Source: Gilvimarinus sp. DA14
GTDB taxonomy: Bacteria; Pseudomonadota; Gammaproteobacteria; Pseudomonadales; Cellvibrionaceae
Length of the DNA: 64,000 nt
Assembly: GCF_024204685.1 (NCBI RefSeq)
Contig: NZ_CP100350.1
Coordinates: forward strand, 124,001-188,000
Reading direction: 5' to 3'
Positions within the stretch are counted from its first letter, which is position 1. Every line of letters begins with the position of its first letter. Positions 52,272 to 62,775 of the stretch are shown one piece after another. The notes under the pieces are model-generated. The model was not told the origin of the DNA. It was given only the letters and a program-made list of their open reading frames with translations, and ran no database searches. Both the position numbers and the translations under genes were made by a program.

Positions 52272-53615
52272 ATGCTGGATGTTTTTATGCTGTCGCGAAT
52301 TCAGTTCGCGGCCAATATTACCTTTCACATTCTCTTTCCGACCATCACCATTGCGCTGTGCTGGCTGCTGTTGTTTTTTAAGCTTCGCTACAATCGCACT
52401 GGCGACGAAGCCTGGCTGCAAGCCTATCGGTTCTGGGTAAAAATTTTTGCTCTGAGTTTCGCCCTGGGCGTGGTCAGTGGCATTACTATGTCGTTTCAGT
52501 TTGGCACCAACTGGCCTGGGTACATGGAGACAGTAGGGAATATTGCAGGCCCCTTGCTCGGCTACGAAGTATTGACTGCGTTTTTCCTGGAGGCGACTTT
52601 CCTCGGAATTATGCTCTATGGTACCAAACGGGTTTCCAATCGCATTCATACCCTGGCAACGGCACTGGTGGCCGTAGGTACTTCTATGTCGGCATTTTGG
52701 ATTCTGTCTCTCAACAGTTGGATGCAGACCCCGGCCGGGTTTGAGATGCGAGACGGTGTCGCCTTTCCGGTGGATTGGTGGGCGATTATTTTTAACCCCT
52801 CTATGCCCTATAGAGTAGGACATATGTTGCTGGCATCGGGGCTTACGGCTTCGTTTTTTGTCGCCGGAGTGTCTGCGTATCGCAGGCTAAAGGGCGATCA
52901 CTCCCGTGAGGTTAGCTACAGCTTAAAAACCGGAGTTTATCTGGCGGCTCTATTGATTCCACTGCAAATATTTATGGGGGATCTACACGGGCTTAATACC
53001 CTAGAGCACCAGCCCGCCAAAATTGCCGCAATGGAAGGCGTATGGCATACCGAGTCAGGGGCGCCGCTACAGTTGTTTGCATTACCCAATAGTGAGACCA
53101 AGACCAACGACTATTCCATTGCTATCCCTCGCGGTGCGAGTTGGATTTTAACCCACAGTGGCGACGGCGAGATTCGTGGCCTGAATGAGTTTGAAGGCGA
53201 ACACCCGCCGGTGGCGCCGGTGTTTTGGGCCTTTCGAGTAATGGTGGGAATGGGACTGTTGATGCTGCTGATGTCTTGGACCTGCACTTGGCAGGTATGG
53301 CGACGGGGGGCGCCGGACCGACTGTGGTTAAAAGGGCTGGTGGCGATGACATTTGCCGGCTGGGTGGCCACCGTAGCCGGTTGGTATGTGACAGAAATCG
53401 GCCGCCAGCCCTATATGGTTTACGGGGTGGTGAAAACCGCTGACTTGGTGACCAATACACCGGCCAGTCACGTTATGTTTACTGCCACCGCTTATGTGCT
53501 CGTCTATATTGGGCTGATAATCGCGTTCTTGCACACGCTATTTTATCTGGCTCGTAAGGCGGTAAAAAGCTCGGTTAAAGATTTGGATCCGGAAGTTGCG
53601 GGAGGCGAAATATGA
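52272..53615 (+). CDS. cydA: Cytochrome bd-type quinol oxidase subunit I (CIO type)
   Basis: 447 aa with about nine membrane helices. Reduces O2 to water with quinol electrons without proton pumping. Haem ligands: H in N-I-T-F-H-I-L-F (near 18), H in P-Y-R-V-G-H-M-L-L, and a Met later. The segment after G-D-L-H-G is short, so it has the short quinol loop of the cyanide-insensitive (CioA) type and not the long E. coli loop. Operon: gbsR-cydA-cydB; cydB starts 4 nt inside its end. cioA would be an equally good name. Confidence 0.92.
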   Translation: MLDVFMLSRIQFAANITFHILFPTITIALCWLLLFFKLRYNRTGDEAWLQAYRFWVKIFALSFALGVVSGITMSFQFGTNWPGYMETVGNIAGPLLGYEVLTAFFLEATFLGIMLYGTKRVSNRIHTLATALVAVGTSMSAFWILSLNSWMQTPAGFEMRDGVAFPVDWWAIIFNPSMPYRVGHMLLASGLTASFFVAGVSAYRRLKGDHSREVSYSLKTGVYLAALLIPLQIFMGDLHGLNTLEHQPAKIAAMEGVWHTESGAPLQLFALPNSETKTNDYSIAIPRGASWILTHSGDGEIRGLNEFEGEHPPVAPVFWAFRVMVGMGLLMLLMSWTCTWQVWRRGAPDRLWLKGLVAMTFAGWVATVAGWYVTEIGRQPYMVYGVVKTADLVTNTPASHVMFTATAYVLVYIGLIIAFLHTLFYLARKAVKSSVKDLDPEVAGGEI

Positions 53616-54616
53616 GTGGCGAAGCTTATTGGTTGCCGATCATCTTTATTTTCTTGATGGGGCTTGCGGTTCTAATTTATGCCGTGCTCGATGGATTTGA
53701 TCTGGGAGTTGGGATATTGATGCCCATGGGCCGGCCTGAATCGCGCGATACGATGTTTGCCTCTATCGGACCATTTTGGGATGCCAATGAAACCTGGTTG
53801 GTGCTGGCGGTAGGGGTGTTGCTCATTGCGTTTCCTACCGCTCACTCGGAAATACTGGGCACCCTGTATTTACCGGCTTTCTTTTTGCTGTTTGGCTTGA
53901 TTTTGCGGGGCGTGGCATTCGATTTTCGCGCAAAAGCCCACGCCGATTATCAATTGCGTTGGGATCGCTGTTTTAAAACCGGCTCGCTCATCGCCTCGCT
54001 ATCGCAAGGTTATATGCTGGGTATTTATGTCACCGGGTTTGAGGGCGGTGCTCTGTCAATCGGGTTTGGCGTACTCAGTGCGATTTGCGTTACCGCAGCC
54101 TATGCGTTTATCGGGGCCTGCTGGCTGGTGCGTAAAACCGAAGGTGAATTACAGCTATGGGCGGCAAAACGGGCGAGATTTACGGCGGTTTTAATGATTG
54201 TTGGCTTGATAAGCGTGAGCCTGGTGAACCCACTGATCAGCCCCGAAGTCTTTGATAAATGGTTTACCTTGCCCCAGGCGTTGTTGTTATTGCTGATTCC
54301 GTTTATGTGCGCGGTCTTGTTTGTGGTGCTGTTTATTTATTTGCGTCACTTCCCCTACGAGGGCGACTTCGCCTCCTGGGTGCCTTTTGCCTGTGCTATA
54401 GGTATATTTTTTCTCTCTTTTCAGGCCTTGGCCTACAGTTATTTCCCTTATGTTATACCGGGACAGCTGACTATTTGGCAGGCGGCTAGTGCCCCAGAAT
54501 CGCTAATGTTTATTCTGGTTGGCGCACTGTTTGTATTACCCACTATTCTTACCTACACCTTTATCGTCTACCGAGTCTTTGGCGGTAAAGCGCAAGCACT
54601 CACTTATGGCGACTGA
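53612..54616 (+). CDS. cydB: Cytochrome bd-type quinol oxidase subunit II
   Basis: 334 aa, about eight membrane helices. Partner of CydA. Family marks: V-L-D-G-F-D-L-G-V-G-I-L-M-P in the first helix, the G-P-F-W-D-A-N-E-T-W-L-V segment, and R-G-V-A-F-D-F-R-A-K. Overlaps the cydA stop by 4 nt (ATGA). No CydX-type small protein is visible in the 90 nt after it. Confidence 0.94.
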   Translation: MSGEAYWLPIIFIFLMGLAVLIYAVLDGFDLGVGILMPMGRPESRDTMFASIGPFWDANETWLVLAVGVLLIAFPTAHSEILGTLYLPAFFLLFGLILRGVAFDFRAKAHADYQLRWDRCFKTGSLIASLSQGYMLGIYVTGFEGGALSIGFGVLSAICVTAAYAFIGACWLVRKTEGELQLWAAKRARFTAVLMIVGLISVSLVNPLISPEVFDKWFTLPQALLLLLIPFMCAVLFVVLFIYLRHFPYEGDFASWVPFACAIGIFFLSFQALAYSYFPYVIPGQLTIWQAASAPESLMFILVGALFVLPTILTYTFIVYRVFGGKAQALTYGD

Positions 54617-54708
54617 GGTTTCGCAGTTGCCACTGTCATAAAAATGCCCTCAAGGTTTTTTGTTCATCGTGGTAGCATAACCGCTTTGCTTAATACTTGG
54701 GGGCCGAG

Positions 54709-55362
54709 ATGGCTGCAAAAAAAGCGCACAAATCGGGTTATAAAACCGATGACAAGAATATGCACATCTTGCACGATATTTACCTGCCAAAGGCACAACA
54801 CAAAGAAATTCGTCGCTTTAAGCGCTTGTATGAAGAGCCGTCATTGCATGGCACTAAAGTCTGGCGTTCTAGTGCTGTGCTAATGGACTATTTACTCGAA
54901 AACCCGATTCGCAAGCGCGCGAAAGTGTTAGAGATAGGTTGTGGCTGGGGTGGCTTGAGCTGTTTTATGGCTAAGCATTTTGACGCCCGCGTAACGGCTG
55001 TTGATGCCGACGGCGCGCTCGCTCCCTATGTCGAGTTTGTTAAAGCGCTTAACGACGTAAAGAAAGTTGAGTTTGTCACCAAGCGTTTCGAAAAAATCAC
55101 GAAAAAAGATCTGCAAGGCATACATACTCTAATCGGTAGCGAAATCTGTTTTTGGGATGAGATGACCAAACCCCTCTACAACTTGATCAAGCGTGCTCGT
55201 GACGCGGGGGTAAAGAATATACTGATCGCCGATCCGGGTCGGACGCCATTCTTAAACCTGGTAGACAAATGCGAAGCCAAGTTTGATGGGGAGATGCTTG
55301 GGCATACCATCAAAAAACCCTGGAAGACGGAAAAGTTCATCCTCAAGGTTTCCGGTCGCTAA
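54709..55362 (+). CDS. SAM-dependent methyltransferase (METTL-type)
   Basis: 217 aa from ATG 54709 (GGGGGCCGAG upstream; TTG 54697 is the longer choice). Class I methyltransferase: SAM motif V-L-E-I-G-C-G-W-G-G-L-S near residue 70, acidic strand end A-V-D-A-D and I-G-S-E-I-C-F-W in the motif IV place. The L-H-G-T-K-V-W-R-S-S lead-in and this motif resemble METTL21/23-like protein-lysine methyltransferases. Basic N-terminus. Substrate unknown; stands alone after cydB. Confidence 0.75.
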   Translation: MAAKKAHKSGYKTDDKNMHILHDIYLPKAQHKEIRRFKRLYEEPSLHGTKVWRSSAVLMDYLLENPIRKRAKVLEIGCGWGGLSCFMAKHFDARVTAVDADGALAPYVEFVKALNDVKKVEFVTKRFEKITKKDLQGIHTLIGSEICFWDEMTKPLYNLIKRARDAGVKNILIADPGRTPFLNLVDKCEAKFDGEMLGHTIKKPWKTEKFILKVSGR

Positions 55363-55522
55363 TGGCGGGGTAAATTGTACGTTTTACAAGCCTGGCCCCT
55401 TAGCCGGCTTGTTTTACACTCGGTATTTATAAGTTTCTTCCTTCAGCGAGCTATTTTGGTCGCCCTGAGCTGTGGCAAGGCATTTGCAGTAAGCCAGTCA
55501 ATACGATTGCTCAGGAGGCGGT

Positions 55523-55981
55523 ATGTTTGTTACTCACGAAAAAATAGCGGTAGAGTTTCTGCTGGATGATCTGAATGATTTGGTGCGCAGTCACTGCGAT
55601 TTAATTGCCACCTACGAGGATGCGCAAAAGCAGGTGCGCTCATCCCAGCTGCAAGAATTGCTGGACCAGCTGCGACTGGACCACCGGGTCAACATTAAAC
55701 TATTGGGGCAGCTGGTTGCTGACCATGGTGGTGAGCTGAATGCCTCTCCCGACAGCGGCCAGCTGCCACAAAAAATGCGCGTGATTTTCGGTAGCTTGCT
55801 CAGCGATGGCGCGGTAATTAGAGCAGTGCATAACGCCGAGGCTAAATTGCTGCAGGAATATACCCGTGCACTCAACAACTTGACTTATATTCCTGGGTTA
55901 GAAGCGGTGTTGGAAAGCAACCGCTTGGCTACGCAAAGACGCCAAGGGCGGTTGCAAATCGCGATTAGTTTGGATGACTAA
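55523..55981 (+). CDS. Four-helix-bundle protein (ferritin-like, DUF2383-type)
   Basis: 152 aa, all helical. Start ATG 55523 behind CAGGAGG. Acidic and His residues at helix positions (E-F-L-L-D-D-L-N-D-L, H-R-V-N-I-K-L-L, H-N-A-E-A-K-L-L-Q-E-Y) recall the PA2169-like family of ferritin-like bundles; di-metal E-x-x-H pairs are not clear. Role unknown, perhaps stress or metal related. It abuts the convergent sppA gene with no gap. Confidence 0.6.
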   Translation: MFVTHEKIAVEFLLDDLNDLVRSHCDLIATYEDAQKQVRSSQLQELLDQLRLDHRVNIKLLGQLVADHGGELNASPDSGQLPQKMRVIFGSLLSDGAVIRAVHNAEAKLLQEYTRALNNLTYIPGLEAVLESNRLATQRRQGRLQIAISLDD

Positions 55982-57811
55982 CTAATTGCCCTGACACTCA
56001 AGGCAAAAGCTCATTACCTCGCCTGGGGTGTCTGTGAGTGGCACGGAGGCCAGCGCGCTGCTCATCTGATTCCAGCCCGCTACCGCCTGCTTTAATTGGG
56101 TGGGCAAAGGCACGCTGACGCTCCCTAAGCGTTGCAGTAATTCTTCCATCGGCGTGAGCGGGGCGCTGATGGTTTTGACTTCCCATTTTTCAAGCTCAGC
56201 GGCTTCTGCGGCCGCTTGCAGAGTGTCCTGCAAGGTTCCCAGGCGGTCGACCAAGCCAAGCTCCAACGCACTTTTTCCACTCCATACGCGCCCCTGGCCG
56301 ATTTTGTCGACCGCATCCACGCTCATATCTCGTGCATTAGCCACTGTGGTGATAAAGCGCTGGTAAATGCTGTCTACCGAAAGTTGCATTAGGCGTGCAG
56401 TTTCTTCGCTCATAGAGCGAGTGGGGTTAAGTGCGTCGGCCAAGGCTGTGCTGCCTACGCCATCCGTGTACACACCGAGTTTGGCGAGAGATTCCTCGAG
56501 GGTAGGAATTAAGCTGAAGGCGCCGATTGAACCGGTAATAGTGGTCGGTAGCGCCCATATTTGCTCGCCGGCGCTGGCAATCCAGTAGCCGCCCGAGGCG
56601 GCCACACTGCCCATACTGATGTAAACCGGTATACCTGCGTCCCGCGTGGTAGCAATTTCGGCGCGTATGATCTCCGATGCGAAGGCGCTACCGCCGGGGC
56701 TGTCAACGCGAATCACCAGGGCTTTTATGTCTCCGTCCTGCCGTACCTGGCGCAGCAGCTGAATCATGCTGTCACTGCCAATTGTGCCCGGCGGTTGCTC
56801 GCCGTCGTAAATGGGGCCCACAGCGTTAATCAGTGCAATATAGGATTTGCCGGGCAAGGGCAGCTGGCGGTTGTGATCTAAATAGCGGTACCAATCGACG
56901 CTTTTGTAACTGTCGCTGTGTTTGTCGTAACCCAATAAGTCGACAAGCTCGGCGCGCATTTGCTGGCGGCTGGCTACTTTATCCACCAGGCCGTAAGCCA
57001 GAGCCAAATGTGAGGTGTCGCCGCCGGCGCTGGCCAGGGCTTGATCGCTGTGGTTAATAAGCTGGTCGATTTTGCCTTTTTCCAGCTCGCGCATTGACTC
57101 CACCCGCGCGGTGTATTCACTCCATAATTGGTTTACCCACAAACGATTGTGCTCGCGCGAGGCCTCAGACATTTCTGTGCGCGAATAGGGCTCTATTGCG
57201 TCTTTAAACTTGCCCGCGCGAAAGATATGAAAGTTAAGCCCCAGTCTTTCGATAGCCTCTTTGTAGTACAGACGATAGCTGCCGTAGCCCGTTAGCAGCA
57301 CAAAGCCCATATCGTGCAAATACACAGTATCGGCGTGGCTGGCCAGGTAATAGCGGTCTTGCATGTACTGGTCGGCCATAGCGATAACCGGCTTGCCGCT
57401 TTGTTTAAAGCGTTCAATGGCCTGCGCGATTTCATGCAATTTGCTGATGCCGCCGCCGTTGAGGTAGTTAAGGTTGAGCAGCAGGTGGCTTACCCGGCGA
57501 TCATCTCGGGCGAGGTCAATACTGCGCACCAGGTCGCGCACAATGGTTTCGCTGTGCAAAGCGCTTTCGCCACCCAGTGCGGACAGGGCATCCAGCGCCT
57601 GGCGCTCATCCACCAGGGTGCCGTAAGGGGTTAATTCCAGCGCGAAAGATTCGGGCAGGACATCGCTTTGGCGCTGGCTGATGGCCACCACAATAATTAC
57701 CACAATCAGTAAAAACAGCAGGTTGGCTATGACCCGGCGTGTCCAGGTTATGCCGTTCCACACAACCGCAAAAAAGCGGCCAATGGGGTTTCTGGATTTG
57801 GATTCGCTCAC
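55982..57811 (-). CDS. sppA: Signal peptide peptidase SppA, 67K type
   Basis: 609 aa (E. coli 618). Inner-membrane protease that digests cleaved signal peptides. One N-terminal membrane helix (about 28-45). Two tandem SppA domains; the catalytic Lys is K201 in F-R-A-G-K-F-K and the Ser is S406 in G-S-V-A-A-S-G-G-Y-W, matching the Lys209/Ser409 dyad of E. coli. C-terminus has a C-x-x-C pair (C-L-E-C). Last gene of arsC-wrbA-DUF2069-sppA; 21 nt after DUF2069. Confidence 0.96.
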   Translation of the reverse strand: MSESKSRNPIGRFFAVVWNGITWTRRVIANLLFLLIVVIIVVAISQRQSDVLPESFALELTPYGTLVDERQALDALSALGGESALHSETIVRDLVRSIDLARDDRRVSHLLLNLNYLNGGGISKLHEIAQAIERFKQSGKPVIAMADQYMQDRYYLASHADTVYLHDMGFVLLTGYGSYRLYYKEAIERLGLNFHIFRAGKFKDAIEPYSRTEMSEASREHNRLWVNQLWSEYTARVESMRELEKGKIDQLINHSDQALASAGGDTSHLALAYGLVDKVASRQQMRAELVDLLGYDKHSDSYKSVDWYRYLDHNRQLPLPGKSYIALINAVGPIYDGEQPPGTIGSDSMIQLLRQVRQDGDIKALVIRVDSPGGSAFASEIIRAEIATTRDAGIPVYISMGSVAASGGYWIASAGEQIWALPTTITGSIGAFSLIPTLEESLAKLGVYTDGVGSTALADALNPTRSMSEETARLMQLSVDSIYQRFITTVANARDMSVDAVDKIGQGRVWSGKSALELGLVDRLGTLQDTLQAAAEAAELEKWEVKTISAPLTPMEELLQRLGSVSVPLPTQLKQAVAGWNQMSSALASVPLTDTPGEVMSFCLECQGN

Positions 57812-57832
57812 GAAATTTCCTTTTGTTGGGGT

Positions 57833-59171
<1,339 letters not shown>

Positions 59172-59325
59172 AAATGGCTCCGGGTAAACTGACAGCGCTC
59201 GATTATAGCCGCTAGGCGCACCGCAGCGCATCCCAGTTTGCGGTAGCTTCAGCAATGAAAACCGTTTAAGGTTACTGGGTCTATAATGGCCGTTAATTGA
59301 ATGTAATGTGGAATAAAAGCCGTTT

Positions 59326-59691
59326 ATGAGCACACCGCTGTTAATTTGTGATGACTCGAAAATGGCGCGCAACCAGGTGGCGCGCTCACTGCCCGATACC
59401 TTAGATGTAGATGTCAGCTTTGCCACCAACGGCATGGAGGCTCTGCAGGCGATTCGCGATGGACGCGGTGAAATCGTGTTTTTGGATTTAACCATGCCGG
59501 AAATGGATGGCTACCAGGTGCTCGAACAGATTGCAGCTGAGCAGCTCAAATGTGTCGTGATTGTAATTTCCGGCGATATTCAACCTTCGGCGCGCGAGCG
59601 GGTTACCGGCCTGGGGGCGCTGGACTTTATCAAAAAGCCTGTCAACACTCAGTCTTTGCAAGAAACCCTGCGTAAGTTCGGCCTGATCTGA
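59326..59691 (+). CDS. Stand-alone response regulator receiver protein
   Basis: 121 aa, CheY-like, no output domain. Acidic pair D9-D10, phospho-acceptor D54 in F-L-D-L-T-M-P-E-M-D-G, S82 in V-I-S-G-D and K104 in F-I-K-K-P, so it should be active. It lies 7 nt upstream of an aminotransferase gene and divergent from arsC. Partner kinase not in the window. It resembles the small receiver proteins near cheX in other gammaproteobacteria, but cheX is absent here. Confidence 0.9.
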   Translation: MSTPLLICDDSKMARNQVARSLPDTLDVDVSFATNGMEALQAIRDGRGEIVFLDLTMPEMDGYQVLEQIAAEQLKCVVIVISGDIQPSARERVTGLGALDFIKKPVNTQSLQETLRKFGLI

Positions 59692-59698
59692 TCTCTCT

Positions 59699-60955
59699 AT
59701 GCGATTATCCCAGTTTGGTGAAACACTAAGTGCGGGCTCCAGCATTGTCTCGCTTATGGAGGATCTCGGCTCTGCGTTGCGGGAAAATCCGGAAATGTTG
59801 TTTTTAGGCGGTGGTAATCCGGCGCGCATACCGGCGGTAGAGACTGCATTGAGCGGGGCCTTGCATAACGCCCTGGCGGACCCTGAAAAAGCCTGGCAGA
59901 TGCTGGGTGTGTATCAGTCGCCGGCGGGCGACACGCAGCTGCGCCAGGAGTTGGCCGACTGCCTTAAAAGCCGCTATCAGTGGCCTGTTAGTGCAGCCAA
60001 TATTGCCTTTGCCAATGGCAGCCAGTCGGCTTTCTTTGTTTTGTTTAATCTATTTGCCGGCGCCATGAGCGATGGCAGCGCGCGTCATATTCAGTTGCCT
60101 TTGGTACCTGAGTATCTGGGGTATTCGGAGCTCGGGCTGGGCAGCAATTTTTACCGCGCCAGCCGCCCGGATATTGAGCTGATCGGTGACCATAGCTTTA
60201 AATACCATGTGGATTTTTCACGTTTTGCTATAGACGCCGACAGCGCCGCCGTATGTGTGTCGCGCCCCACCAATCCCACCGGGAATATGATTACCGATAC
60301 TGAGCTGGCAGGTCTTGATGAACGCGCCCGGGTGGCGGATATTCCCCTGATTATTGACGGCGCATACGGACTGCCGTTTCCCGGCATTGTGTTTACCGAG
60401 GCCTGCGCCCATTGGAATGAGAATACGATACTGGTGCTCAGTTTATCTAAGCTAGGGTTGCCAGGGGTACGCACTTCTGTAGTGATCGCTGACGAGCCCG
60501 TGATTCGCGCCTTCGCCCAGGCCAATACGGTACTGAGCTTAGCAGCGGGCAATGTGGGGCCGGCCATTGCCCGTGAGCTTCTGGCCAGTGAGCAATTGTT
60601 GCAGCTGGGGCGTGAGCAGGTGACGCCTTTTTACCGCGAGCGCTGCCAGCAGACGCTGGCCATATTACAAGCCGCCCTCGGTCATCTGCCCATGCGAGTG
60701 CATCGCCCTGAAGGGGCCATTTTTCTCTGGCTCTGGTTTGAGGGGCTGCCCATATCCAGTGCTGAGCTGTACCAGCGTTTAAAAGCACGCGGCGTGTTGA
60801 TTATTGCCGGCGAACACTTTTTCCCGGGCTTGCAGGAGCCCTGGCAGCACCAGTACGAATGTGTGCGTATCAGCTATGCGCAGCCCGGTCATGTGGTAGA
60901 GCAGGCCGCGAAGATCTTGTCTCAGGAGGTGGCTCGCGCCTATGCCCAGGGTTAA
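59699..60955 (+). CDS. Valine-pyruvate aminotransferase (AvtA-like)
   Basis: 418 aa, PLP fold type I. P-L-V-P-E-Y-L-G-Y, S-R-P-T-N-P-T-G-N and I-I-D-G-A-Y-G-L-P-F-P are AvtA-type; the PLP lysine is in L-S-L-S-K-L-G-L-P-G-V-R. C-terminal G-E-H-F-F-P-G-L and R-I-S-Y-A-Q bind the substrate carboxylate. AvtA exchanges amino groups between alanine and 2-oxoisovalerate. Overlap and spacing with the receiver gene suggest one transcript. Enzyme class is secure, the exact substrate less so. Confidence 0.85.
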   Translation: MRLSQFGETLSAGSSIVSLMEDLGSALRENPEMLFLGGGNPARIPAVETALSGALHNALADPEKAWQMLGVYQSPAGDTQLRQELADCLKSRYQWPVSAANIAFANGSQSAFFVLFNLFAGAMSDGSARHIQLPLVPEYLGYSELGLGSNFYRASRPDIELIGDHSFKYHVDFSRFAIDADSAAVCVSRPTNPTGNMITDTELAGLDERARVADIPLIIDGAYGLPFPGIVFTEACAHWNENTILVLSLSKLGLPGVRTSVVIADEPVIRAFAQANTVLSLAAGNVGPAIARELLASEQLLQLGREQVTPFYRERCQQTLAILQAALGHLPMRVHRPEGAIFLWLWFEGLPISSAELYQRLKARGVLIIAGEHFFPGLQEPWQHQYECVRISYAQPGHVVEQAAKILSQEVARAYAQG

Positions 60956-60966
60956 TTGCTCTGGGG

Positions 60967-61314
60967 TTAGCGCAGCCGGTACCAGGGGCGGGCGCTGTGG
61001 TGAATCAAAGCCAGGTGTTCGGCTTTTACCGCGTCGCTGTCGTAGAAGAAGTAGTCTTGATTGAGAGTGCGATTTAGCCACTTTTTCACTGGTGTCACCT
61101 GGGCCGCTTCCAGGCTGGGCACGCCCAGCTTGTGCTGGGCGTTGTAGCTGTGATTCCAGTGCACCAGCACATGATGCTGCGCCAGCTGCACCGCTTCGTC
61201 TGCATCGTTTGCTTTTACCCGCCTGGCGGTCAAAAAACCGATAATCGGTGTCTCGGCGTAGTTATCAAAAAAGATACCGGTTCCGCACAGAACAACATCA
61301 TAATAGCGGGACAT
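60967..61314 (-). CDS. Uncharacterised 115-aa protein
   Basis: 115 aa from ATG 61314; no signal peptide or membrane segment. Segments V-V-L-C-G-T-G-I-F-F-D-N-Y, H-H-V-L-V-H-W-N-H-S-Y-N-A-Q-H and H-S-A-R-P-W-Y-R are rich in His and aromatics. I do not recognise a family. It follows the DUF1704 gene by 19 nt in the same direction and converges with the aminotransferase. Codon use is like its neighbours, so it is probably real. Confidence 0.6.
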   Translation of the reverse strand: MSRYYDVVLCGTGIFFDNYAETPIIGFLTARRVKANDADEAVQLAQHHVLVHWNHSYNAQHKLGVPSLEAAQVTPVKKWLNRTLNQDYFFYDSDAVKAEHLALIHHSARPWYRLR

Positions 61315-61333
61315 AATGCCTGAACGAGCCTCG

Positions 61334-62638
61334 TTAACTGAGCGATTGGGGGGTGTTGAGTAAGCGCGCAAAGTGCTTGCGCACGCGCACATTGTCAAGC
61401 CCGGCAATACTACTGGAAAAGCCAAACCAAACATACAAGCCGTTAAGGTTTTTGAACATAGGCGGCAGGTGCTGCGGCCCGTAGATATGGCCCTCGCAAA
61501 AATGCTCGTATAGTACCGGAATGTCCTCCAGGGTTACCTTGCCCAGATACAGCATGGGAATCATTTCGGGCATGCCTGCGGCAATGGCGCTGCGGATAAA
61601 ACCCACGTTCTCCACAAAACCTTTAACGTAGCTGATGTCCTTGGTAAACGCCGCTCCGCCGGTGACCGGGGCGCCGCGAAATACTCGCTGGGTCACTTTA
61701 TAGCTGTCCTGGGGGCTGTCGCCGCGATCGCGAAAGTAGCGAAACACCTCGACAAAGTCGGCGCCGCTTTCGGCCATATCCACCGCTACCACCCGGTCAC
61801 TCACTTTTTGTGCCCGGCGCGGAAACGAGCTGAATGTCAGGGTTTCCATCAGAACGGCCATGCCCTCCTGAATTGCGGTAATGCGCGGTGAGCCGACGCT
61901 CAGCCAGGTGGCCCAGGGCTGCGCACGGCCGTTTAGGGTAGTGCCGATGTGTACCCAACCCTCGTGGACTTCGAGTACGTTCAAGTCCTGCAAGGTGAAG
62001 GTAGCGCGGCTGTTGATTTTAATGCAATCCCCACCCGCGGCGGCATCTGAAACGATGTCGTCGGACAGCTCAACCCGCACCTTGTTCGCACCAAAGTACT
62101 CATCCATACGAGTGGCCAGATAGTCCACTGCAAACTCGGCGCTATAGCTGCGCCCGCCGGGCGGGGTCAGGTGCTCGGCGGCGGGCCAGGAGAATATTTG
62201 ACATAGGTCCTGACCCAGCTCCAGCAGAGTTTTATTGTCGCCGGCAATAGTGTTGGAGGGTGAGCCGTACAGCAGGCGGCTGTAGTGGCCAAACTCTGCA
62301 CTGCCGCGACAGCCCAGCATGGCAAGTACCTGGCGGTACTGCCCCGCAGTGTTGCGCATAATGTTGCCGAGCGCGTCTTGGGCGCCCAACTGGCGAATAA
62401 TGTCTATTTCGAGCTGGGCAAACGCCTCACTTAAATTGTGGCGGTCAAAGGGTAGTGGCATGTGCTCGTAATAGTCCCGGCCGATATTGGGCAGGGCGGC
62501 GCCGTCACGGGCTAAGAAGGTATCTTGCACGCTGGCGGGCCATTTAATGGCATCGAGAATTCGGATAGGGCGCTGCAGGGCTACCAGGCGGTCAGACAGT
62601 GTCTTGATGCGTTGCAGGTAGGCTTGGGAATCGGGCAT
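61334..62638 (-). CDS. DUF1704 metallopeptidase (flavohemoglobin-expression QEGLA / MATCAP-like)
   Basis: 434 aa from ATG 62638 (the frame opens at 62746). Zinc motif H225-E-G-W-V-H230, an HExxxH, and I-Q-E-G-M-A-V-L-M-E (257-266), where the family has QEGLA, here QEGMA. This family was named for flavohemoglobin expression in older annotation and is homologous to the eukaryotic microtubule tyrosine carboxypeptidase MATCAP. It is likely a cytoplasmic carboxypeptidase; its target is unknown. Divergent from the Rieske gene, followed by the 115-aa gene. Confidence 0.82.
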   Translation of the reverse strand: MPDSQAYLQRIKTLSDRLVALQRPIRILDAIKWPASVQDTFLARDGAALPNIGRDYYEHMPLPFDRHNLSEAFAQLEIDIIRQLGAQDALGNIMRNTAGQYRQVLAMLGCRGSAEFGHYSRLLYGSPSNTIAGDNKTLLELGQDLCQIFSWPAAEHLTPPGGRSYSAEFAVDYLATRMDEYFGANKVRVELSDDIVSDAAAGGDCIKINSRATFTLQDLNVLEVHEGWVHIGTTLNGRAQPWATWLSVGSPRITAIQEGMAVLMETLTFSSFPRRAQKVSDRVVAVDMAESGADFVEVFRYFRDRGDSPQDSYKVTQRVFRGAPVTGGAAFTKDISYVKGFVENVGFIRSAIAAGMPEMIPMLYLGKVTLEDIPVLYEHFCEGHIYGPQHLPPMFKNLNGLYVWFGFSSSIAGLDNVRVRKHFARLLNTPQSLS

Positions 62639-62775
62639 GGGAGCTGGAACCAGAGTTAACTTCCTTGAAGGGTGCAGTGTAGCCTGACGGGTAGTGTGGC
62701 GATAGTGGTTGAATGCGCAATTGAGCCTGATTGTGGCTCTTTTCACGCCCCGGCCATTGCGGCATAGTAGCGCTT

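Noticed and set aside
59172-59495. Upstream extension of the arsC frame
   Set aside because: It would run through the divergent receiver gene; the ArsC family starts at the ATG at 59171.
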